From Microcystis aeruginosa Ma_SC_T_19800800_S464 (GTDB lineage: Bacteria > Cyanobacteriota > Cyanobacteriia > Cyanobacteriales > Microcystaceae), in contig SFBL01000015.1 of the NCBI GenBank assembly GCA_007095785.1, positions 1 through 64,000 of the forward strand: 64,000 bases of DNA, given 5' to 3'. Positions 28,549-37,355 of this stretch are shown here, one piece after another (positions within the stretch are counted from its first letter, which is position 1; each line of letters begins with the position of its first letter). The translations under genes and the position numbers were made by a program. The notes under the pieces were generated by a model, which did not search any database, had not been told where the DNA came from, and worked only from the letters and a program-made list of their open reading frames with translations.

Positions 28549-29847
28549 TTAAGGTTTATAGAAATAAACAAACATAGCACCATTAGATAATTGATAGTCT
28601 TTGTTAATCAAAAATTTACGACAATCATTAAAATCGGGATTTCCTCTAGGATTTTTGGCTTCTGATTTAATCATTTTAGCATCATTTTTACCAGGTAAAT
28701 AGCCAGATTCTACATGATAAGCTCGATAAATTGAATTAACCACTTCATAACAGTAATTTTCATAAAATACTTTTTTTTGATGATTGGATAAATCATGTCT
28801 CCATAGTTTTGTCAATTCAATCGAGCGATTACGAGCAAAACGTGGAAGCCAAAGTTTATTAGGTTCCAACTTGCCAAACAATTTAAGTTCGTCCGATGTA
28901 AAACTGGTAATTTGTTTTAAGGCTCTATCTTCGGCAATAGTTGAAATGACTGAATACTCTAAAAACTTCAATATGTCATGATCTGAGATAATTTCATCTT
29001 CTGTTTTGCGGTGCATTTTTGCAATTTTTTCTGACAAATCAAGAATTGTCAGTTTTTCAGCCATATTCATTGGAAAATGATATTTATTGCCAAGTCTGAC
29101 TAACTCATCATAAAAAAGGATAATACTGCTTCGTTTTCCTAAATTTGTATAAGTAGTTTCATTATTATAATCAATAGACAACCCATTATACTTGCTGACG
29201 ATTTTTTTATACTTTGTTCTTGTTAAATCCAGCATGAATAGACGTTCTTCTGGTTTTAGATTAAGTGCATATTTATTTTCTAACTCAAGCAATTTAAGTT
29301 GATCAAAAACATTTTGTTCAACGTCTGTATTAGTTTTAGTAAAACCGACTTGTGTATGAAAAGCAATCAATGGTAAGCAAACTAAAGATAAGAGCCAAAC
29401 CCATACTAAAATTTTCTTATCAATCAAGGATTTAGATGGTTTTTGTTGTGTTGTAATTGGTTGATGAAAAATGCGTAAAATTAGAGATTGTATTTTTCTA
29501 ACAAAGGAAGGAAATTTAAAAGTACGAGTTAATATAGGGATTATAATAAAACAATAAATTGTCGATAATAAAATAAATCCCACAGAAAGTAAAATAAATT
29601 TAATGATCGGCTCAATTATCCAACCGTCATTACTCAATTGTTTCACAAAATTTTCAAACAAGCTTTGCAGCAAAACGAAAGGAACCCAAACCGGAGCAAA
29701 AACTGAGGCAATTATGACAATACAAATTGAGAAAAAGAACAGTAAGGCTATTAAGTCTGCCATCCCTTTTTGAGTTTCAGGATCAAGATTAGGAATCGCA
29801 ATAATGGTGGTATTTCCAGATTGGATAAAGCACATAGTTTTTGACAA
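28549..29847 (-). CDS. Membrane protein of unknown function, last gene of an accessory operon
   Basis: The 432-residue protein is not recognised. It has about four hydrophobic segments in its first 175 residues (near 30-55, 62-80, 87-110 and 147-167) and then a soluble, Lys/Asp/Asn-rich domain of about 260 residues with no known catalytic motif. It lies 47 bases downstream of the tandem-repeat exported gene and reads in the same direction as five other genes up to 33467. It could be the membrane anchor or processing partner of those exported proteins, but this is only positional. Confidence 0.7.
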   Translation of the reverse strand: MSKTMCFIQSGNTTIIAIPNLDPETQKGMADLIALLFFFSICIVIIASVFAPVWVPFVLLQSLFENFVKQLSNDGWIIEPIIKFILLSVGFILLSTIYCFIIIPILTRTFKFPSFVRKIQSLILRIFHQPITTQQKPSKSLIDKKILVWVWLLSLVCLPLIAFHTQVGFTKTNTDVEQNVFDQLKLLELENKYALNLKPEERLFMLDLTRTKYKKIVSKYNGLSIDYNNETTYTNLGKRSSIILFYDELVRLGNKYHFPMNMAEKLTILDLSEKIAKMHRKTEDEIISDHDILKFLEYSVISTIAEDRALKQITSFTSDELKLFGKLEPNKLWLPRFARNRSIELTKLWRHDLSNHQKKVFYENYCYEVVNSIYRAYHVESGYLPGKNDAKMIKSEAKNPRGNPDFNDCRKFLINKDYQLSNGAMFVYFYKP

Positions 29848-29894
29848 GACCTTTAATTTAATATGTTTGACGCTTAACTAAGATCAGAAGTGCT

Positions 29895-31115
29895 TCAAGG
29901 TGAAAGTCGAAAAACTAAACCGCATCCCTTCGCAGTGGTTTCAGGACAAGTTGAGTTGCTACCTCCATTGCTTGTAGTGCCATAAATATTCCCTTTTTTA
30001 TCTTTTGTTAAATTTCCAGCAGGATAACTACCATTTTCTCCATCAAAATTGATTAAAGTTGTTAAAGTTCCATCAGAGGTTACTTTAAATAATGTGCCAC
30101 AACCATAGGAACATTGATTGGAATTGCCTCCATAAAAAGTTGTTCCATAAAAAGTTCCTTTATTGCCTTCAATTAATGCTGTCTGTGGGAAGCGACCATT
30201 TTGACCATTAAAGTGAGCTAGGGTTGTTAAATTGCCATTAGGCGTGATTTTAAAAATTGTGCCATAACCATAATTTCCCCCTTGTCGAGTCGTTCCGTAT
30301 AAGTTGCCATCAGAGCCTTGTACGAGTCCACCTCTTGGCTCTCGACCGTCTTTCAATTTAGAATTGTTAAAATGCCAAATTGTGGAAAAATTACCATCTA
30401 ATAATATTTTAAAAATGCTTCCTCCACGATATTTTCCCGCATACTCTGTTGTTCCATATAGAAAACCATCTTTGGCTTGAATTAGAGTTGACGGTCCCCA
30501 ACCATCATTTTCTGAAAACTTAAAAAGAATCGAAAAATCTCCATTAGATTTAATTCGATAAAGCACTGATCCCGATGCACCGGAAGAAGTTACTCCGTAA
30601 AAATTTCCATCATTTGCCAATAAAAGAGCTTGCCGAGGTTGACTTCCATCAACATCTGTAAATTCATGAATTAAGGAAAATTTTCCACTACTAGGGGTTA
30701 GTTTATAAACAGATCCAAAGTTCTTTTTTCCATGAGGATTAACGCCATATAAGTTACCATCTTTACCCCAGATTAAACCATCCGAGGGTGCATAACCTGT
30801 ATCATGACTAAAATTAAAAAGTGTTGTGATCACACCCTTGGGAGTAAGTTTAAAAATTGTCCCTAAGCGTTTAGGACCGTAATGTGTAGTTCCATAAAGA
30901 TTACCATTAGAGTCTGGAATCACTGTTGGCACTGGCGCACTACCATTTTTGCCATCAAACCGAGCAAGAATCGTATAATTTTCTGCTTGTGCTGTTTTGG
31001 AGAAAATTCCGAGTAAGAGAATGGCTAAAAATAAAGTATTAGAGGGAAAAGCTTTTGAGGCACTCAGATCACGAGTTAGCAGAGATTTTAGTGAGTTAAA
31101 ATAAGAAAATTTCAT
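29895..31115 (-). CDS. Exported tandem-repeat protein with GloVer-type repeats
   Basis: The 406-residue protein starts at the ATG at 31115 (MKFSYFNSLKSLL...), which gives a signal peptide with cleavage after AQA. The longer open frame would overlap the preceding gene by about 200 bases and lacks such a signal. The mature part is about nine repeats of 35-42 residues with the consensus DGNLYGTTxxGGxxGxGTIFKxTPxGxxTTLxxF, a family that folds like a beta-propeller. It begins four bases after the stop of the upstream gene, so translation is likely coupled. Ligand and role are unknown. Confidence 0.82.
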   Translation of the reverse strand: MKFSYFNSLKSLLTRDLSASKAFPSNTLFLAILLLGIFSKTAQAENYTILARFDGKNGSAPVPTVIPDSNGNLYGTTHYGPKRLGTIFKLTPKGVITTLFNFSHDTGYAPSDGLIWGKDGNLYGVNPHGKKNFGSVYKLTPSSGKFSLIHEFTDVDGSQPRQALLLANDGNFYGVTSSGASGSVLYRIKSNGDFSILFKFSENDGWGPSTLIQAKDGFLYGTTEYAGKYRGGSIFKILLDGNFSTIWHFNNSKLKDGREPRGGLVQGSDGNLYGTTRQGGNYGYGTIFKITPNGNLTTLAHFNGQNGRFPQTALIEGNKGTFYGTTFYGGNSNQCSYGCGTLFKVTSDGTLTTLINFDGENGSYPAGNLTKDKKGNIYGTTSNGGSNSTCPETTAKGCGLVFRLSP

Positions 31116-31119
31116 TTTT

Positions 31120-31809
31120 TTAAAATTGATAAGGTTGATAATAGTATTGACAAAATTGAGCATCGCCGCGACAATCAATAGCCATTTCAGGACGATATTT
31201 ATTGCCATCATTTCCCAAGTCTGGATACGGCTCAAAGCAAACAGTTGATGTCGAATCTTTTTTACAGTCTGGATTTTCGTAACTATGTAGCCAAAATTGA
31301 TGCTCGTCACCATCACGATTATTCACCGAAAACTTTTGTCCAGTCGTCTTAATTGTTAAGTTTTTATGCGCTTGATATTTTTCGCAAGTCCAAGAATAGT
31401 AAAAATTATCGCTGTATTTTTCGGGTCGAGTTGTGATTTTACAATTCATACCGATGGCTGTTTTGTTGGGGTTAAACACCCGATCAATCGTACTACTCTG
31501 AAGTGGCTGATCAGTAAACAACGATGGACAGTTTTGTAACGGAACTTTCCGACTTTGACATTCAATAGACGATTGGATTATCCATTCAGCTTGGCGATCA
31601 TTTTCTAAACAAATTATTGTATGTGCAGAACCATAATGCGATACATCTCCTCCTACCCAAATAATTTCAATTTGTCGAGGAGAAGCGCATTTTAAAATGT
31701 TGTTAGACTCTAAGTTGCGATAGTAATTGACTCCAGAGGCAAGTGTAGGAGATGCTTGCCAGACAAAGAGTCCAGTTGTTAGCAAACTGGAAATAACAAA
31801 TTTTTTCAT
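31120..31809 (-). CDS. Exported cysteine-rich protein of unknown function
   Basis: The 229-residue product has a signal peptide (MKKFVISSLLTTGLFVWQASPTLA) and ten cysteines in the mature part, which suggests several disulfides in the periplasm or outside the cell. No family is recognised. It lies 26 bases downstream of the thioredoxin-fold gene and 4 bases before the GloVer-repeat gene in a minus-strand run of exported proteins. A neighbouring exported thioredoxin-fold protein and a Cys-rich partner make disulfide chemistry a reasonable guess. Confidence 0.72.
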   Translation of the reverse strand: MKKFVISSLLTTGLFVWQASPTLASGVNYYRNLESNNILKCASPRQIEIIWVGGDVSHYGSAHTIICLENDRQAEWIIQSSIECQSRKVPLQNCPSLFTDQPLQSSTIDRVFNPNKTAIGMNCKITTRPEKYSDNFYYSWTCEKYQAHKNLTIKTTGQKFSVNNRDGDEHQFWLHSYENPDCKKDSTSTVCFEPYPDLGNDGNKYRPEMAIDCRGDAQFCQYYYQPYQF

Positions 31810-31835
31810 GGTTGTTTTCCTGAGAACGTGAGTTT

Positions 31836-32525
31836 TTATTTTTCTACCCAGCCGTTAGCGGTACAAGATGCGTTACGATTTGGGGACTTAGGTGAACACC
31901 AATAAGTTTTGTTAAAATAGACAACACCGGGTTGAATTAATTTCAGTTCAGACAGCGATCGCCACTGTTCGGGTGGCATTCCTGCTGCTGTTAGGCGAAA
32001 TTGTTCTCCCTTAACTTCTAATACTTTTTCGCCAAAATCCTTTTCTGTAAAATATTGTCCGTCGCTGATCGCCCTTGCTTGCGTTTTGGGTTTTGTCGAT
32101 TTTAAAGCTGTTAGAACTTGATCAATTTTGACACCCTTCGGATTTACCAAAAGTGTCTCTTCAACGCCAACCAAGGGAACTCGACAGCAAGAAGCATCAA
32201 TATGGTTTTGAGCGCCGAGGGCAAATAATTCATCAACTACGGCTTGATTTTTCACATCTTTGAATTGAAAGGGAATTTTACGCACCCGTAGTTCCTGCAT
32301 TAATTTTTGGGTAATGGGACAATTGGGACGACCATAGATCCGAATAAGTTGACCTTGGTAACTTTGAGCGACCAGTCTCGATGGCGAAATAAACTGATTA
32401 GTTGTCTCAGGAGTCTTTTCTAAGCTGTAATTCGTTGTTAGATATTCGGCAAAAGCAGGGGAACCTTGAAGAGTTGCGGTCATGACTAAACTCAAGGGGA
32501 GTATAATAACAGTAAAATTTTTCAT
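31836..32525 (-). CDS. Exported glutaredoxin-like protein with C-terminal CTAxGW domain
   Basis: The 229-residue product has a signal peptide (to FAEYL near 28), then a glutaredoxin/thioredoxin-like domain (about 58-145) with active-site-like CPIT in YGRPNCPITQKLM, the cis-Pro region RVPLVGVEETL, and an extra CC pair. After a linker, its last about 60 residues form a small domain ending PGVVYFNKTYWCSP...CTANGWVEK. The same ending occurs in the neighbouring gene at 32593-33024. A redox role outside the cytoplasm is likely; the single CPxT Cys suggests monothiol or disulfide-relay chemistry. Confidence 0.72.
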   Translation of the reverse strand: MKNFTVIILPLSLVMTATLQGSPAFAEYLTTNYSLEKTPETTNQFISPSRLVAQSYQGQLIRIYGRPNCPITQKLMQELRVRKIPFQFKDVKNQAVVDELFALGAQNHIDASCCRVPLVGVEETLLVNPKGVKIDQVLTALKSTKPKTQARAISDGQYFTEKDFGEKVLEVKGEQFRLTAAGMPPEQWRSLSELKLIQPGVVYFNKTYWCSPKSPNRNASCTANGWVEK

Positions 32526-32592
32526 ACAAAATTGAGATAATTTGGTAATTTATTGAACAAATTTGGATCATCAGAAAAAGTGATAAAATGAA

Positions 32593-33024
32593 CTACCTTT
32601 TTATCCAACCTTTGGCTGTACATTCACCAGATGAATTAATTTTGAACAGTTTCTCAGAGCAGAAGTAACCATTTGGGTTGTTGCCCAGTTGTACAACTCC
32701 TGGCTTGATGTATTTTAGAGCTGAAATTGGAGAACAATCGACAAAATCTAGTCTACAGTATTCCTTATTTCTGATTTCAATAATAGCGTCAGAAGGACTT
32801 TCACCAATATACCGACCATTAGGGATTTGTACAGTTGAATTTTGAGATTGTTTTCCCTGAGCAATTACTTGTTCAATAACTGTTTGATTAAAAAGCGATA
32901 GCCTAAAGTTATGGCTTGTCATAAAACCAGAGGAATTGCCTAAGCTTGGTAGTGACACATTTGGCATCAAAACAATAACAGCCGACCCAAGCCAAAAAGT
33001 TGGTTTGAATAGTGAAGATTTCAT
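32593..33024 (-). CDS. Exported protein with C-terminal CTAxGW domain
   Basis: The 143-residue product has an N-terminal signal (hydrophobic about 10-27) and a C-terminal segment, ALKYIKPGVVQLGNNPNGYFCSE...CTAKGWIKR, that matches the ending of the glutaredoxin-like protein next door (L-x-x-I-x-P-G-V-V, CS, CTAxGW). The shared unit of about 50-60 residues contains two conserved cysteines. No known family is recognised. It is two bases downstream of the gene at 33027-33467. Confidence 0.7.
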   Translation of the reverse strand: MKSSLFKPTFWLGSAVIVLMPNVSLPSLGNSSGFMTSHNFRLSLFNQTVIEQVIAQGKQSQNSTVQIPNGRYIGESPSDAIIEIRNKEYCRLDFVDCSPISALKYIKPGVVQLGNNPNGYFCSEKLFKINSSGECTAKGWIKR

Positions 33025-33026
33025 GA

Positions 33027-33467
33027 TTATTTACCTACTTTAAAACCCATGAGTTTGCCATTACATTTAACTTTGCCTCCAGAAGACAGGGCTACGAATT
33101 GCCCTGATAGCTGACCTCGACGTACTGTCCCTGTGTACTCAACCGCAAAATGGGGATGTGAAGATGTGCCTACCCATTGCATCGGTTCATTTCCAGGTTC
33201 TACTCGACCAGCAAATTCACCTCGCCCGCCAAAGTCAAAATTAGTAGGGCCGTAAGTGTTTACTTGAATTGGAATCATGAGTCCATCAGATTGAATAATG
33301 ACTTTACCTCCGCCTTTAGCAGGACATCCTTGACCATTAATTTTTGTTGGGTAGAGGGTGAGACTACTCTCATCTGTAATTAACTGAACCATATAAGTGC
33401 CTTGAAGTGGGACTAAGGGACAGTTCGTAGCAGCGGCAAGGATGAAGGCTGTTAAGGTCTTGTACAT
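33027..33467 (-). CDS. Small exported protein of unknown function, first gene of the run
   Basis: The 146-residue product has a short hydrophobic start (MYKTLTAFILAAATNCP) that is a weak signal peptide; the Cys at 16 could instead be a lipobox-like site. The rest is beta-rich, with Gly/Val/Thr repeats such as YTGTVRRGQLSGQFVALSSGGKVKCNGKL, typical of secreted all-beta proteins. No family is recognised. As the first gene of the minus-strand run (33467 to 28549), its upstream region holds the likely promoter. Confidence 0.68.
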   Translation of the reverse strand: MYKTLTAFILAAATNCPLVPLQGTYMVQLITDESSLTLYPTKINGQGCPAKGGGKVIIQSDGLMIPIQVNTYGPTNFDFGGRGEFAGRVEPGNEPMQWVGTSSHPHFAVEYTGTVRRGQLSGQFVALSSGGKVKCNGKLMGFKVGK

Positions 33468-33649
33468 CGGTAGATCACTCCTAGTAATGATTTATCAATA
33501 CGATAATAGACTATATGGCAGTGTTCCGTTCATTTTTTTGTTAGGTATTGTTAACAACGAACCAAGGTTAGCCAAAATAGGGGAAAGACAGATTACTTAA
33601 TCAAGATAATTCACTTTCCCACACACAATCACACCAAAAAACTGAATAG

Positions 33650-34459
33650 TTAAATGATTGATAAATTAGCAAGATTGCCGCTAAAACCAGTGATTTCGAT
33701 AATAGCGTCAGTGTTAGCGGAAAATCCAGCCAGATTATCATTTAGAACCAAAAAGGTTTGAGTTCCAACCCTAAAGGTTGCGGCCCCATTAGCCACAAAA
33801 TTTGTACCATTCAAAAGGGTTTTTATATTTGCCTCAGTTAAACTGCTCACACTAGCCAATTCCTTGACCTGAGCCGCACTTAAGGCGGTTAAACCATCAA
33901 TATTGTCTATGCCAATTTGTAAATCTTTAATGACATCGTAGGAAACTAACAAAGAATCCTGGGGAGTATTAAACACAAAAGTATCAGCATCGGCTCCCCC
34001 TAGTAGGGTATCTTTCCCCAATCCTCCCACTATCAGATCACTTCCCGATTCACCTGTTAGATAGTCATTGTTATAACCGCCAAACAGTTGATCGCTGCCA
34101 TTACCCCCATAGAGGGAATCGTTGCCATAGTTCCCATAGAGACTATCATTGCCCGAATCGCCCCATAGACGATCGAAGCCTTCGCCTCCTAGTAGATAGT
34201 CTTGTCCGTCACCTCCATACAGGTAATCATTATCGTCACCTCCGTCTCAAGTGTCATTCCCATAATTTCCTTTTAGTCGGTCAGTTCCGCTATACCCGTA
34301 AATTATGTCATTGCCATAAAAGCCATCAATTTGATTCTCGGTTGAAGAACCGTGCATTGTGTCATCATTTGTGCCTCCGACCATGTAAAGATAGCCATCT
34401 GCTTGCAATTTAAGAGGCCAGTAGCCCCAAAAGTAACGCCTTGTGCCATTGCCGTTCAC
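33650..34459 (-). pseudogene. RTX calcium-binding repeat protein with one in-frame TGA
   Basis: A frame from 34459 down to 33650 would give about 270 codons but has a single TGA at 34249-34247. The residues around it read GNDT[16 protein letters not shown], where the repeat consensus is NDTLDGG, so a Leu codon (TTA) probably became TGA by one base change. Seven or more GGxGxDxLxG-type RTX units follow, then a C-terminal domain ([17 protein letters not shown]-like) typical of secreted hemolysin-type Ca-binding proteins. Downstream re-initiation could still make the 126-residue C-terminal part. No frameshift is needed to join the halves. Confidence 0.8.
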
Positions 34460-34664
34460 CTCTTTAGAGATAAAAAATAAGTCAATAGGACAAAAATAAC
34501 TTTGTCACAAGGGTGATGTCAGTCCCACTGGACATGGAAATTCTCAGGGGAGATCATGGAAAAATAGGGAAAGACAGCGATCGCATCTTTCACCAAAGTA
34601 CTATTTAAAGCACTAATTTTGCTGTGGATTGATGAGCAATCGCCTTCCCTTCTGGCCGCTCCCC

Positions 34665-34703
34665 AAAATAAAGGGAATAAAGGCGATCAAAAAAAATCTC
34701 TTA
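34665..34703 (+). repeat. About 38-bp direct repeat, left copy
   Basis: The sequence AAAATAAAGGGAATAAAGGCGATC followed by a poly-A run and TCTCTTA recurs at 35490-35527 with only a few changes. The two copies flank the PD-(D/E)XK gene at 34738-35400. Confidence 0.75.
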
Positions 34704-34737
34704 AAATAGAGAAAACGAAGCAGTAAGGAAAGAACCA

Positions 34738-35400
34738 ATGGCCACTACCGCAGATGACGTATGGCAACTCCTCGCAGAATTAACCATCAGGCAATCGGAA
34801 TTAACTGCGGCTCAAAAAGAGACAGACCTACAACTCAAGGAAGTCAGTCAGGCACAGAAGGAGACCGATCGCCAACTTAAAGAGACCGATCGCCAACTGA
34901 AAGAGCAACGGAAAGAGACCGATCGCCAACTTAAAGAGACCGATCGCCAACTGAAAGAATTAGGTAAACAAATTGGGGGACTCGGTGCAAAATTTGGCAG
35001 TTTTACCGAAGGTCTGGCTCTTCCCTCCATGGAAACGATTCTCAGACAACGCTTTGGCATGGAAATTATTAGTCCTAGTGTCCGCGCCAGCAAGGGGGAA
35101 CAACACCTAGAGCTTGATGTCCTCGCCTATGCCAATGGTTATTTAAACACTGCCTATATTGTGGAAGTTAAAAGTCATGTCAGGGAAGATTCAATTACTC
35201 AATTAAAAAGTATTTTGCAACGTTTTCGTACCTTTTTTCCTGAACATCAAGATAAAAAACTCTATGGTATTTTAGCCGCTGTTGATATGTCCCCTGAATT
35301 ACGTCAAAAAACCCTAGAAGAAGGACTTTATGTGGCTCAGATTCACGACGAAGTCTTTGAACTGGATATTCCTGAAAATTTCCAACCCCTTAGCTATTAA
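34738..35400 (+). CDS. PD-(D/E)XK nuclease-like protein with coiled-coil repeat (DUF3782 type)
   Basis: The 220-residue protein has an N-terminal coiled coil built from an 8-residue repeat, KETDRQLK, repeated about six times (residues 25-75). A C-terminal domain (about 80-220) has the nuclease-fold pattern ELDVLAY...AYIVEVKSH, giving the Asp and Glu-x-Lys of a PD-(D/E)XK site. This layout matches cyanobacterial DUF3782/DUF3357-like proteins, whose role is unknown. A fragment of a second copy is at 28411-28480. The repeat coding DNA (GACCGATCGCCAACT) is itself nearly identical between units. Its flanks carry a 38-base direct repeat. Confidence 0.8.
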   Translation: MATTADDVWQLLAELTIRQSELTAAQKETDLQLKEVSQAQKETDRQLKETDRQLKEQRKETDRQLKETDRQLKELGKQIGGLGAKFGSFTEGLALPSMETILRQRFGMEIISPSVRASKGEQHLELDVLAYANGYLNTAYIVEVKSHVREDSITQLKSILQRFRTFFPEHQDKKLYGILAAVDMSPELRQKTLEEGLYVAQIHDEVFELDIPENFQPLSY

Positions 35401-35489
35401 TTTTTCTTGATACTCCTAGGTCATTTTGTTGTGAAAACTTCAGATCGGTATCACTCTTTTCGGTTTTATTTCCTGGATTCTTGCTCGGC

Positions 35490-35527
35490 AAAATAACGGG
35501 AATAAAGGCGATCAAAAAAATCCCTTA
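35490..35527 (+). repeat. About 38-bp direct repeat, right copy
   Basis: Right-hand partner of 34665-34703. It overlaps the start of a transposase remnant, so the remnant was apparently joined to this sequence. Confidence 0.75.
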
Positions 35528-35705
35528 TCAAGGGTTATATATTTATGGATTTGTTGAGACGAAAACTGGAAAAAACCTCTGGTATTTAATCCCAAGAGTT
35601 AATCATCATCAACATTTTGAAACGATTAAAGACATGGGAAAAATTCTAATAACTCGTTGTCAGTATCTCGAAAGAATGACTAATACCAAATTTCTAAATC
35701 CATGA
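35520..35705 (+). pseudogene. IS630-type transposase remnant
   Basis: About 60 codons (open frame 35481-35705) read YQGLYIYGFVETKTGKNLWYLIPRVN, resembling the segment of IS630/DDE_3 transposases just after the first catalytic Asp. No catalytic triad, start region or terminal inverted repeats remain. The upstream part of the frame comes from the 38-base direct repeat. The family assignment rests on one short segment. Confidence 0.5.
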
Positions 35706-35880
35706 CAGACATCCACGCTCGAATGCTTGCCAAACCTTCATTCGTTGTGACGCGAATAAAGAAAAATGGTATAATGAAATTAAAAGCTGACCCAATTATC
35801 ATTGGCTCATTTATGATTGATTGTTATCAGCTTTTCAAAACACAATTTAGTATTAATCAGCAAAATCTCGGAAAAAAATC

Positions 35881-35909
35881 CCCCCTTTTTACGAGAAATA
35901 AAAAGGGGG
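35881..35909 (-). terminator. Rho-independent terminator of gnd
   Basis: The 10-bp stem CCCCCTTTTT / AAAAAGGGGG (35881-35890 and 35900-35909) has a 9-base loop. On the minus strand it is followed by GATTTTTTT, and it lies about 20 bases past the gnd stop codon. Confidence 0.8.
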
Positions 35910-35927
35910 AGAAAATATTAGATAGCT

Positions 35928-37355
35928 TTAGGATTCAGTCATCCATTCCGTATGGAAAAACTCCCCTCTGGGTTTATCGGTACGTTCATAGGTATGAGCG
36001 CCAAAGTAATCCCGTTGTGCTTGGGTGAGATTTTGCGGTAAATTGGCCCGACGATAACTATCAAAATAGTCCAAAGAAGAACTAAAAGCCGGGACTGGAA
36101 TTCCCAACTTATTAGCCAAGACTAACACCTCACGCCAGGCCTCTTGGCGATCGAGGATACTTTGCTTAAATTCCGGAGCTAACAACAAATTCGGCAGCCC
36201 AGGATTTTCCGCAAAAGCTTTGCGAATTTTATCCAAGAAACCGGCCCGAATAATACAGCCGCCCTTCCAGATCCGGGCCGATTCCGGCAGACTGATATTA
36301 TAGTTAAACTCCTGAGAAGCTTTAGCGATTAAAGCCATACCCTGGGCATAAGAACACATTTTCGAGCAGTAAAGAGCATCACGCACCTTATCCACAAATA
36401 TTGCCGCATCCCCCAGATAGGTTTCCCCAGGTCCAGGTAACTCTTTTGCAGCGGCCACCCGTTCATCCTTATAAGCGGACATGACGCGAGCATTAACCGC
36501 AGCATAAATGGTCGGAATTGGCACCCCCAACTCCAAGGAACTTAACACAGTCCAGCGTCCGGTTCCCTTTTGTCCCGCCGAATCCAAGATTAAATCTATC
36601 AGATGATGACCGGTTTCTGGGTCAACACACTTAAAGATATCGGCGGTAATTTCAATTAAATAAGAATTAAGCTCATCGGTGCGATTCCACTCGGCGAAAG
36701 TTTCCTGTAACTGCTGATTACTTAGTCCTAGACCATTTTTCAGCACATCGTAGGCTTCCGCAATTAACTGCATATCGCCGTACTCGATGCCATTGTGAAC
36801 CATTTTCACATAATGGCCCGCACCACCAGATCCCACATAGGTGACACAGGGACCATCATCGACTTGGGCGGCAATTTTAATTAAAATCGGCTCTAATTCC
36901 CGATAGGCGAACTCTGTACCCCCCGGCATCAGGGAAGGACCGTGCAGAGCGCCTTCTTCGCCACCACTGACTCCCATCCCGACAAAACCCAGTTTAGTGG
37001 TTGATTCTAGGTCGCGGGTGCGTCTTTCCGTGTCCTCGTAGAGGGAGTTACCGCCATCGATAATCATATCTCCTTCTTCGAGAAGGGGTTTTAATTGTTC
37101 GATCACGGCATCCACCGGCGGGCCAGCTTTTACCATGACCAGAATTTTGCGGGGACGCTCTAAAATTTGGACGAATTCTTCTAAACTATAGGCCGCCTTG
37201 ACATCTTTGCCGACGGCGCGAGTTTCCATAAATTCTTTAGTTTTGCTGGCGGTGCGATTGTAAACGGCGATGGGAAAACCCCGACTCTCCACATTGAGAG
37301 CGAGATTTTCTCCCATGACAGCTAGTCCGATAACACCGAAGGTACGTTTAGTCAT
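35928..37355 (-). CDS. gnd: 6-phosphogluconate dehydrogenase (decarboxylating)
   Basis: The 475-residue enzyme has the N-terminal Rossmann motif GVIGLAVMGENLALN, DGGNSLYEDTERR, GMGVSGGEEGALHGPSLMPGG, and the substrate/catalytic KMVHNGIEYGDMQLIAEAYD. It oxidises 6-phosphogluconate to ribulose 5-phosphate with NADP in the oxidative pentose phosphate pathway, the main night-time route in cyanobacteria. It is full length, with a clear terminator after it. The island between rnhB and gnd ends here. Confidence 0.96.
   Translation of the reverse strand: MTKRTFGVIGLAVMGENLALNVESRGFPIAVYNRTASKTKEFMETRAVGKDVKAAYSLEEFVQILERPRKILVMVKAGPPVDAVIEQLKPLLEEGDMIIDGGNSLYEDTERRTRDLESTTKLGFVGMGVSGGEEGALHGPSLMPGGTEFAYRELEPILIKIAAQVDDGPCVTYVGSGGAGHYVKMVHNGIEYGDMQLIAEAYDVLKNGLGLSNQQLQETFAEWNRTDELNSYLIEITADIFKCVDPETGHHLIDLILDSAGQKGTGRWTVLSSLELGVPIPTIYAAVNARVMSAYKDERVAAAKELPGPGETYLGDAAIFVDKVRDALYCSKMCSYAQGMALIAKASQEFNYNISLPESARIWKGGCIIRAGFLDKIRKAFAENPGLPNLLLAPEFKQSILDRQEAWREVLVLANKLGIPVPAFSSSLDYFDSYRRANLPQNLTQAQRDYFGAHTYERTDKPRGEFFHTEWMTES

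Noticed and set aside
31116-31316. Longer start for the GloVer-repeat protein
   Set aside because: It overlaps most of the next gene's 3' end; the ATG at 31115 gives a clear signal peptide.
34848-35093. Antisense frame rich in Ser-Trp-Arg-Ser-Val
   Set aside because: It is the complement of the KETDRQLK coiled-coil repeat, not a gene.
35702-36028. Open frame of 108 codons on the + strand after the transposase remnant
   Set aside because: It runs into the terminator and over the 3' end of gnd in the opposite direction, has no ribosome site, and its sequence shows no family motif.
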